NCBI GenBank assembly: GCA_018105865.1
Contig: CM030859.1
Coordinates: 5,446,343-5,510,342, forward strand
DNA from: Metaphire vulgaris
Lineage: Eukaryota > Annelida > Clitellata > Crassiclitellata > Megascolecidae
Length of the DNA: 64,000 bases
Direction of reading: 5' to 3'
Shown here piece by piece: positions 59,401 to 64,000 of this stretch (position 1 is its first letter; the number at the start of each line of letters is the position of its first letter). The notes below the pieces were generated by a model, which saw only the letters and a list, made by a program, of their open reading frames with translations, did not search any database and had not been told where the DNA came from. Both the position numbers and the translations under genes were made by a program.

Positions 59401-61219
59401 TGAGATCTTTCCTGAGCTCAATAAAATATAATTTGCCAAGCCAATCTAGTGCTGAGCTGGCCAGCCAAGCCTTTCTGATCTCCTAACTGCAATTCTCATT
59501 CGCTTCCAACAAGCTTCTGAGATATACGAACTGTTCGACAATTTCCGTTTACTTGCCATCTAATGGGACTACTACCAGTGGCTCCTTCGCTCTGCTTGCC
59601 ATTATGACCTTTGTCTTTTTGATGCTATTTCCAGACCCAATCTTTTGCTCTCTTCATTTAGTGCAGGCATGTCAAACACATGACCACTTGTGGGCCACAG
59701 ATGCAGTAAAATGTTTAGTTACAAGCCACAAAGCATACCATCCAAAACTCCAGCTATTTAACTATATGTGTTATACACTTGCACTAAAATTCTAATAATA
59801 AAGTAAAGATATTATGGGAACAGTTACCATTATTATGCCTTTTTTACTTAACAATATTAGTTTGCAAGCAATAAGTAATGGTTACATAACGTGGAAATTT
59901 TGTCTAATTAAGTAGCCAAATTTATGTTTGTAATTAAAATTGTTTAAATGTTCAAGTGGTCAAGCGGGCTGCATAAATTCTGGCTGCTGGTCACATCAGT
60001 CCTGGGGCTGCAGGTTTGACATGCCTGGTTTAGTGTGTTCATCATATTTTATAGTCCCCTTTGCATGAAGAACCTGAGGTCCACATTGTCAGAAAATTGC
60101 AAATCCCTTGAAATCCTTCAACATCTTCAAATGGATTCCCCCTTTCCACTTTCTTCAGTCACTCCATTGCTCACTTTAACATGAGCAGGAATAGCAACAG
60201 TGATGTAACAGAATATCTGTATAGTACCTATTCTGAAGAATCACTCAGAAGAATGGGTTGATATTGGGATGCCTTGTCGTTAGCCCTCTGTTGGTCTAAA
60301 CCAATATCAAATTTTTCATTAACACTGACTGCAGCCATCATCAGGTTATACAGACTCTGGATGATAATCAGTAGTTTGTCATCCACCCCATAGCTCTCAA
60401 GTGTTGTCCAGAGCCACCATGCCAGACTGAGTCAAACACCTTGGTGTAATCAATGAAACTAAAACATGCATCTCCCATAGACCCCATCCATATAGTACTT
60501 ATGCACTGAGGGGGAGGGTGGTTGGAATTAAGAGATTTTGTGTATGGATGCATACGGGGAGGGGTTTCGACCAATGCATATGTATGCACAAATTTATATA
60601 TAGCCTACATAACAATTACAAAACCGCTCAGGTTTGGTTACTGGTTATTCACAAACGTTAGATTTGAACACAATTACTTTCTCATGGGCAAAGAAATGGT
60701 CACTAGAATATGGTCACTAGAATTGTTCCCACAGTTATTAAATAATTGTCCGGCAGACTTGGCAGAGAGGGAGCATTTATGAGGGTGTCTATGGCTAAAA
60801 ATTAAATTTTCAACCAAGGTTGGGGTAGAGGAGCTAATTTGTATGAATGCATAGGGGAGGGATCCAGTGATGTTAACAAGGACCAACCCCCCAAGGACGA
60901 GGATAAGGACAAGGACCGACTCCCCAAGGACGAGGATAAGGACGAGGACCGACCCTCCAAGGACGAGGACAAGGACTTACCCCGCAAGCACAAGGACCAC
61001 AAGGACTGACCCCCAAGGACAAGGATCAAGGACAAGGACCAACCTCTGTCAGACAAAAAGGTCGGATAGGAAAAAACCAAACACAATTTCAATTCGAATC
61101 ACAAAATTAGAAAAGCACATAATGTAGTCAACAGCAATGCTGCATTTCAAATGCGCCTTTGACTTTACATACCTACCTACATACCTAGCTATGTTACTGC
61201 GCTTAAGAAATTGTCAAGT

Positions 61220-61264
<45 letters not shown>

Positions 61265-62210
61265 GAAAAAGTGTTTCCAGCAGCTGATCAGTCATGCACA
61301 CACGGTGAGGTCTAATTATGAGACCACTTTGCGAAAACACTCGTTCAACTGGAGCCAACGTCGCAGGGAAACAAAGAATTCTGCTAAAGAATCAACTGGT
61401 ATTATAAAGGAAACAATGACTAAACATTTAGAGTAACTCAACGCAAGTATGTAACCAAAATATAAATCCACATACTACTCTTACCTTGGAACATAATTAT
61501 CAGTACAATTGAAAATGGTATACAAGTAATTTGGTCCTTATAAGGACTTTTCAAGGACTAAGTTACAAGGACCAGGACAAGGACCGATCTATAAGGACAA
61601 GGATAAGGACAAGGACCGAACCCCCAAGGACCAGGATAAGGACGAGGACTGACTCCCCAAGGACAAGGACAAGGACTTCAAATTGGTCCTTAAGGAGTCC
61701 TTAAGGACAAGGACCAGGACAAGGATTAACATCACTGGAGGGATCCATAAAATGTATGGATGCAAAAGGGGGAGAGGGCAAGAAAATATCCCTTTTTTGC
61801 ATATGTACTATATGGATGAACCCATATTCCCAGGCCTGTTCAATTAAGAGTTAACAGTGTCAGAATTTGCTGGACTCGATGGTGCTCCTGTCACTCCTGA
61901 AGTCCCCTGCACCTCACATAAATGGTGTTCTACCCTTACCCTTAAGCCACTCATATTTGTCAAATACTAAATAACACTGGATTCAACCATGCTTAGAACT
62001 AAAAAATGCACTATGGTAAATCTGACAAAATGACAAAAATATGACAGATGTACAGTAAAAACTGAAACTGTATCAATATGTCAGAAACCCTGTATCTGAG
62101 GTTTAATTTTACCTGAAAACTACTACTGAAAACAAAGCCAAAAAATTATACCTAGTAAAATTGGAACACCTTCCCTATCAGTCACTGCAATGGCAAGAAT
62201 TCCATCAACC
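35978..62210 (-). CDS. LAMTOR3: LAMTOR3, Ragulator subunit (partial, 5' exon outside window)
   Basis: LAMTOR3 (MP1) forms a roadblock-fold heterodimer with LAMTOR2 in the Ragulator complex on late endosomes and lysosomes, where it anchors Rag GTPases for mTORC1 activation and scaffolds MEK1. Four - strand exons (62210-62152, 56724-56591, 49942-49879, 36060-35978) join in consistent phases and give 113 codons. The reading contains [58 protein letters not shown] and HILSLEKEI. These align without gaps to human LAMTOR3 from about residue 16 on (VEGLHAIVVSDRDGVPVI, GSKLGLSKNKSII, FNRLPLVVSFIASSSANTG, IVSLEKEL). About 15 N-terminal codons must lie right of 64000 or in unrecognised sequence. Introns are 5.4, 6.6 and 13.8 kb. 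Confidence 0.92.
36061..36693. other. LAMTOR3 intron, weak transposon-end signals
   Basis: It contains 'tagtggttctcaacccatggcctac' (36378), resembling a hAT end, and 'gagtcattccgtgtcaattcaacc' (36496), which looks like an element start possibly belonging to the protein fragment at 38340-39600. No gene. Confidence 0.35.
36698..37782 (-). mobile_element. TTAA-flanked (piggyBac-like) non-autonomous element, copy 2
   Basis: TTAA flanks at 36694-36697 and 37783-37786. Termini CCCTTCCACCGGGAT and ATCCACGGTAGAAGGG are inverted repeats. Near the left end GGGATCCCCGAGCTCAGCTC occurs twice (starting about 36708 and 36757), each with the palindrome CGAGCTCAGCTCG. Two internal repeat units (about 37140-37310 and 37490-37680) contain 'tttaggcc.tagagtggac.ctacccc'. 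They are inverted relative to copies at 8235 and 47207. No transposase. Confidence 0.85.
38340..39600 (+). pseudogene. transposon-like protein of unidentified family, frameshifted
   Basis: Pieces in three frames line up in order: [20 protein letters not shown] (about 38450), [55 protein letters not shown]. They continue with [20 protein letters not shown] (38818), [16 protein letters not shown] and [20 protein letters not shown]. Last come [18 protein letters not shown] (39172) and [20 protein letters not shown] (39257), then [15 protein letters not shown] know this architecture from uncharacterised proteins of hydrozoans, corals and aphids. The SDG..QYK stretch suggests an RNase H-like transposase core, but that is inference. 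It has several stops and is inactive. Confidence 0.6.
39601..40398. other. LAMTOR3 intron, hAT ends only
   Basis: 'cctcaaaaggttgtgcacccctgg' at about 39797 looks like a hAT right end with no partner found. 40238-40335 resembles the MITE at 17482. No gene. Confidence 0.35.
40399..41360. mobile_element. hAT element with TAACTG subterminal arrays
   Basis: Ends CAGTGTGGTTTAAGTTA and TAACTGAAACCATACTG are inverted. The 8-bp duplication GAACAGTT is perfect at 40391-40398 and 41361-41368. The left end has gtaactgtaactg; the right end (41210-41350) is dense with TAACTG/TAACTATAACT units in the same orientation. The interior has a copy of the aacaagcaaaaaaagtt motif (40615-40631) and LINE-like 'ttgaattgaattgaactgagg'. 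Confidence 0.9.
43413..43963. mobile_element. TA-flanked element CCGTATATACTCGCG carrying a gypsy integrase piece
   Basis: Ends CCGTATATACTCGCGTATAA and TTATACGCGAGTATATACGG are perfect inverted repeats, flanked by TA (43411-43412, 43964-43965). It interrupts the LINE RT exactly after a TTA Leu codon. The interior contains retrotransposon integrase sequence on the - strand. Confidence 0.93.
43540..43790 (-). pseudogene. gypsy-type integrase fragment captured in a MITE
   Basis: On the - strand: [20 protein letters not shown] and VTNFLSNIV (second catalytic Asp region). After a frame change [19 protein letters not shown] and [12 protein letters not shown] follow (the 'S.PQ.NG..ER.N..L' catalytic Glu motif). 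About 20 residues between Asp and Glu are missing. Confidence 0.8.
44800..44840. repeat. (ATT)n microsatellite
   Basis: About 13 ATT units just after the LINE 3' end, between a hAT-like 'cagtggttctcacacagg' and 'ataacaaaatgc'. Confidence 0.95.
44997..46522. mobile_element. hAT element with GAAATATTTC subterminal repeats
   Basis: Ends TAGTGAAGTTGGTTGAAAT and ATGAAATTAAACATCACTA, with a perfect 8-bp duplication CCTAAGAC at 44989-44996 and 46523-46530. The left end repeats the palindrome TTGAAATATTTCAA about four times (45015-45090). The right end has TGAAATATTTCA and relatives (46450-46510). It contains another MITE (45437-45825) and an acidic open frame (about 45958-46167, [19 protein letters not shown]) that I cannot assign. 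Confidence 0.88.
45437..45825. mobile_element. 389-bp MITE with TAA flanks (PIF/Harbinger-like?)
   Basis: Ends GGGGTCATCCATAAATGACG and TCATTTATGGATGGCCCC are inverted repeats. TAA occurs on both sides (45434-45436, 45826-45828), a 3-bp duplication expected for PIF/Harbinger. No transposase. Confidence 0.75.
46531..46985. other. LAMTOR3 intron, no gene
   Basis: 'tgcagttctcaaccttataatgg' at about 46779 resembles a hAT end. Otherwise nothing recognised. Confidence 0.3.
47207..48241 (+). mobile_element. TTAA-flanked (piggyBac-like) non-autonomous element, copy 3
   Basis: TTAA flanks at 47203-47206 and 48242-48245. Termini CCTTTTAAAGGGG and CCCCTGGAAGAGG are inverted. Removing it restores the 189-bp monomer text (acttatttaattaacaaatt). 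Two internal units (about 47315-47580 and 47690-47955) share 'ctatatagaagctagaaagatgcggtttgcaccattg'. Near the right end are two copies of an 18-bp palindrome. No transposase. Confidence 0.9.
48165..48226. repeat. paired perfect palindromes CGCCGTTTATAAACGGCG
   Basis: The 18-bp palindrome occurs at 48165-48182 and 48209-48226, separated by 26 bp that include a half copy (aacgccgtttgg). Confidence 0.95.
48290..49100 (+). mobile_element. RTE-type LINE fragment with a second LINE inserted
   Basis: Outer copy: [19 protein letters not shown] (about 48385), [16 protein letters not shown], then after the insert [20 protein letters not shown] and [18 protein letters not shown], tail (GAT)n at 49092-49107. 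Inner copy 48656-48930 reads [36 protein letters not shown] and ends (ATG)n. Target duplication TGCCAATAAGA at 48645-48655 and 48931-48941. Confidence 0.88.
48656..48930 (+). mobile_element. 275-bp 5'-truncated RTE-type LINE with 11-bp target duplication
   Basis: It is flanked by TGCCAATAAGA on both sides and ends in (ATG)n. Excising it joins the outer LINE frame ([14 protein letters not shown]). Confidence 0.9.
49401..49878. other. LAMTOR3 intron with (GTG/GTA)n
   Basis: A (GTG)n(GTA)n run lies at 49796-49838. No gene other than the LAMTOR3 exon that follows. Confidence 0.5.
49879..49942 (-). CDS. LAMTOR3: LAMTOR3 internal exon (fourth)
   Basis: 64 bases between acceptor ...gttcatttcag and donor gtattt. 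It encodes [20 protein letters not shown] plus T and one base of the next Gly codon. Confidence 0.9.
50392..50484. repeat. (ATT)n-(ATC)n microsatellite
   Basis: About 22 ATT units followed by about 8 ATC units; a short reverse L2-type tail ('tatagagccgtggaaagcaatggtcaaagtcaagagc') follows at 50484-50523. Confidence 0.93.
50560..51485 (+). mobile_element. CR1/L2-type LINE, strongly degraded
   Basis: It reads [17 protein letters not shown] (50691), then out of frame [18 protein letters not shown] (about 50870). Later 'ctacactggctgaagattagc' (LHWLKIS) and 'gtccctcctccgtccaggacggtg' (VPPPSRT) are followed by the common tail and (AATA)n. Confidence 0.75.
51486..51942. other. LAMTOR3 intron, no gene or repeat recognised
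   Basis: AT-rich sequence without open frames of interest. Confidence 0.4.
51954..55713 (+). mobile_element. full-length RTE-type LINE (endonuclease, RT), mutated
   Basis: It is flanked by ctcgctaataa (51943-51953) and cttgctaataa (55714-55724), an 11-bp duplication with one mismatch. A 5' UTR of about 330 bp is followed by an APE endonuclease: [33 protein letters not shown] (catalytic Glu), [20 protein letters not shown] and [16 protein letters not shown]. The RT follows: [83 protein letters not shown] (active site) and [12 protein letters not shown]. The C-terminus has [19 protein letters not shown] and [17 protein letters not shown]. The 3' end 'gttggcagagagc' matches 9700-9720. Several stops and a 402-bp TTAA insert inactivate it. 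Confidence 0.94.
54193..54594. mobile_element. 402-bp TTAA-flanked piggyBac-like MITE
   Basis: TTAA at 54189-54192 and 54595-54598. Ends CCTCCTTGGCATTAAATTC and CCAGTAAGGAGG are inverted. Removing it with one TTAA restores [17 protein letters not shown] in the host RT. Confidence 0.93.
55725..56340 (+). mobile_element. intron sequence ending in a CR1/L2-type tail
   Basis: 55725-56030 shows nothing clear. From about 56040 'atgaaattaagacagc...ctagagttaaatcatacctctttc' resembles the last ORF2 codons ([10 protein letters not shown]). It is followed by 'attaagcgcctaggcc...aaggtgctatataaattaatg', the usual tail. Confidence 0.5.
56591..56724 (-). CDS. LAMTOR3: LAMTOR3 internal exon (third)
   Basis: 134 bases between acceptor ...gctaaatag and donor gttgaa. 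It encodes [20 protein letters not shown] and [16 protein letters not shown] to TTHQ. The first two bases complete the Val codon split with the previous exon. Confidence 0.9.
56780..57425 (+). mobile_element. RTE-type LINE 3' fragment with (GAT)n tail
   Basis: It reads [38 protein letters not shown] and SKTWAMTS, a stop, then [32 protein letters not shown], a stop, and [17 protein letters not shown]. Tail (GAT)n at about 57412-57432. Confidence 0.85.
57485..58830 (+). mobile_element. CR1/L2-type LINE, RT to C-terminus
   Basis: It reads [20 protein letters not shown] and [10 protein letters not shown], then after shifts [20 protein letters not shown] and [16 protein letters not shown] (active site). 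The long open frame 57991-58806 has [78 protein letters not shown] and [17 protein letters not shown]. It is among the least decayed LINE stretches in the window. Confidence 0.92.
58880..60480 (-). mobile_element. RTE-type LINE, split by a hAT MITE
   Basis: (ATC)n at 58889-58912 is the reverse of the (GAT)n tail. 59153-58911 reads [20 protein letters not shown] and [17 protein letters not shown]. Further upstream on the - strand, beyond the MITE at 59664-60027, about 60520-60410 reads [19 protein letters not shown] of the RT. Stops are frequent. Confidence 0.8.
59664..60027. mobile_element. 364-bp hAT-like MITE
   Basis: Ends CAGGCATGTCAAAC and GTTTGACATGCCTG are perfect inverted repeats. Flanks ATTTAGTG (59656-59663) and GTTTAGTG (60028-60035) differ at one base. 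Confidence 0.88.
60865..61737 (-). mobile_element. hAT element with AAGGAC subterminal arrays and transposase C-terminus
   Basis: Ends CAGTGATGTTAACAAGGACC and GGATTAACATCACTG are inverted, with a perfect 8-bp duplication GAGGGATC at 60857-60864 and 61738-61745. AAGGAC units fill 60878-61047 and 61545-61733 in the same orientation. The interior has an L2-type tail (about 61152-61262) and, on the - strand, hAT transposase sequence. Confidence 0.93.
61262..61390 (-). pseudogene. hAT transposase C-terminal fragment
   Basis: The - strand reads [20 protein letters not shown] and [18 protein letters not shown], the hAT dimerisation motif ('[17 protein letters not shown]....LE...F'). Confidence 0.85.
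61746..62151. other. LAMTOR3 intron, nothing recognised
   Basis: No repeats or frames of interest up to the LAMTOR3 exon at 62152. Confidence 0.4.
62152..62210 (-). CDS. LAMTOR3: LAMTOR3 internal exon (second)
   Basis: 59 bases between acceptor ...tttaccttag and donor gtataa. It encodes [19 protein letters not shown] plus split codons at both ends. It matches the first beta strands of the roadblock fold. Confidence 0.9.
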
Positions 62211-62461
62211 CTAAGGTAAATTAATAAAACATGCAAAATAATCAAATGATCATTCAATAAATCCTGCTTTATTACCAATTAAAATAAACAAATAGCCAAT
62301 CACTTTATAAAAAGTAATCAAGCCAATATTATTACACAAATATTAGAAACTAAACCATGTCCACTGGGAGTAATTACAGTCTAAGAAATTTTAAAATCTC
62401 CATCAGAAAGCCCAAAACCATAGAACATGCTTACAAATTAATGGTATCACAAAAACACAAT

Positions 62462-62900
62462 ACCATTCATTCATTCATTCATTCATTCATTCATGGATGA
62501 TTTCTATAGTGCTGTAACAAGGCTGAGGCCCACAACAAAAGTGCTTTACCATCTCAACCATACCCCAACCCAAACAGATGCGTTTTTAAGCTCTTGATGA
62601 AATGCTCGGGAGTATCAGCCATGGTGACGTCATCAGGAAGAGTTCCACAAGATAGGGTTGCCACGTGTAAAGATTCTCTCTCCAAACTTAGCAGTCTTGG
62701 ACAGAGGAGGAACATAAAGTTTAACACCACCTGAAAACTACTACTGAAACAAAAGTGAAGATCTGTCATTACACTGCGGTCTCTTTACAGTCAGAGGCAA
62801 GGCAAGAATTCGGACAGCATGGGTCATGCAGCACTCTGCACATCAACCAGCATCTCATTAAACACAATCCGCTCAGAAACTCAAAATAAACAAGGCGATC
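62462..62900 (-). mobile_element. CR1/L2-type LINE 3' fragment with (CATT)n
   Basis: (CATT)n at 62464-62492. The - strand at 62769-62554 reads LCPRLLSLERESLHVATLS, CGTLPDDVTMADTPEHF and IKSLKTHLFGLGYG, with a frame change where the RGN..LWN motif would be. Confidence 0.8.
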
Positions 62901-63139
62901 CTGAGAAGTGGAGTTACGTGCTTATTATCACACAAAATGACATCTGAACATGATTATACAGTCTAAGACAGATTAAAAACAGACTGCAGACATTCCAGTT
63001 TGCAAATAAATGGTAGGCCAAAAAGAGGACATTATTACAACAGTTGATCCTCTTTAGTACCAAGGCCTGGACCAAGTGTACCACTCCGGATACATGCAGA
63101 TATTCTTCTCAATTGATGGTGACATCACCTGATCACATC

Positions 63140-64000
63140 GTTTAAGTATGGCTCGAATGACAGAGTCCCGTCAAAGAGTCAAAGAGTACCCCCAACAGTC
63201 ACACACACTCAGAGGGGACAATGGTAACATCACCCATCGCGAACAGTTTGCGATTAACAAACATCCTTCTCCGAGGGGTGCTAACCCACAGGAACTATAT
63301 AATAAAGAGATCATTACAGTACTAAACAAACTCGCTCCAGCTACAACTGTCACATCTTGCCGACGCCGCTCGGACCCTTGGTTCGATGATGAATGTCGAG
63401 AGGCAAAAAGGGCGTTGCGAGGAAAAGAACATCTTATGCGCTGGGTGCAACAATCTGATGTCCAGGAGGTTATGCAAAGCTGGGAAGTGCAACGTAAAGA
63501 ATATAGATGACTTCTCCGACGAAAAAAAGAATTATTCTGGAATGAAAAAGTGGAAGCTGGGCAATCCGCACAGCAATTGCGGACTCTAGACGCGCATCTT
63601 GGACATGGACGTACACAAGTGTCCGACTCAATTAAAGCTGAGCTCTTCGCCGAGTGTATCAGGGAAAAAAGTGCGGGAATACTTATTGCCACTGAAATGC
63701 ATGCTTCACCAACGTTCAAACAAGCAAATCCCCTCCACTCGTTCTGCACCCTCCAAGCGCTGACGGTAGAAGAAGTCGCCGCAAGCATACGGGCACTCCC
63801 GGACAAACACTGCTCCTTGGACCCATTACCAACCAGTCTACTCAAAGAGCGTGCTGAAATTTTAACTCTGTTTATCACTGAGCTCTTCAATCGCTCGATC
63901 TCCTCGGGGACAGTGCCCACTATCTTTAGGACCGCTTATGTTATTCCTTGGATTAAGAAATCTAACTCTGACCCCTCAGACGTCAAATCATATCGACTGA
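63140..64000 (+). mobile_element. CR1/L2-type LINE, endonuclease-RT linker, runs off the edge
   Basis: 63148-63507 contains TVTSCRRRSDPWFDDECREA, KRALRGKEHLMRW and the end EVQRKEYR. After the stop the same frame continues LLRRKKELFWNEKVEAG (63511), VSDSIKAELFAECIREKSAG, DKHCSLDPLPTSLLKERAEI and FRTAYVIPWIKKSNSDPSDV, then KSYRL (start of RT block 1) at the window edge. Confidence 0.85.

Noticed and set aside
60867..61127. Thr/Arg/Pro-rich frame of 86 codons
   Set aside because: It is the AAGGAC array read in frame, inside a hAT element.
62211..64000. First LAMTOR3 exon inside the window
   Set aside because: I searched the - strand for a short ATG-started exon resembling the N-terminus with a GT donor in the right phase and found none; most of this stretch is LINE DNA.

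Overview
The window is TE-saturated DNA from an invertebrate metazoan. It has spliceosomal introns, GT-AG junctions, CR1/L2- and RTE-type LINEs, and many hAT, piggyBac and mariner-type elements. Nothing looks bacterial, and I cannot name the species. Two host genes can be reconstructed exon by exon. PHB1 (prohibitin 1) is complete on the + strand, with six coding exons between 2396 and 21491 and 273 codons. LAMTOR3 (Ragulator subunit, MP1) lies on the - strand. Four coding exons are visible between 62210 and 35978, and its first exon lies beyond the right edge. The genes converge tail to tail, with about 14.5 kb of transposons between their stop codons. The small exons of LAMTOR3 and exons 4 and 5 of PHB1 are almost invisible as open reading frames and were found by splice phase and homology.

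Layout. 1-2395: LINE fragment, a hAT with 8-bp target duplication, purine-rich DNA, then PHB1 upstream sequence. 2396-21491: PHB1, with introns of about 5.2, 4.1 and 8.7 kb filled with LINEs, hATs, TA-flanked palindromic elements and a mariner. 21782-26788: a nearly fresh Ty3/gypsy (Mag-like) element on the - strand. Its 184-bp LTRs differ at one base, it has a 5-bp target duplication and a tRNA-Leu-like primer site, but its reverse-transcriptase core is deleted and a 1.06-kb foldback element is inserted in it. 26900-35420: nested LINE pieces and two head-to-head copies of one hAT family. 35978-62210: LAMTOR3, whose introns hold TTAA-flanked elements, a long CR1-type LINE, a full-length RTE-type LINE, an interrupted 189-bp tandem repeat and more hATs. 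62462-64000: an L2 tail and the 5' part of another LINE.

The most interesting signal is in the DNA transposons. At least five elements with perfect 8-bp target duplications carry arrays of a private short motif next to their termini (GGCCCG, CCCCATCC/TTACCG, GTACTT, TAACTG, AAGGAC). Other elements show related arrays. Several insertions can be removed in silico at their duplicated target to restore a LINE reading frame or a repeat monomer, which fixes their boundaries exactly. A second thread is a family of TTAA-flanked, non-coding elements with a shared internal repeat and a pair of palindromes near one end that differs between copies. A third is a TA-flanked element that carries a piece of gypsy integrase. 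A short motif close to TGACAAGCAAAAAAAGT recurs about ten times in unrelated contexts.

LINE clade names (CR1/L2-type, RTE-type) are my reading of motifs, not database results.
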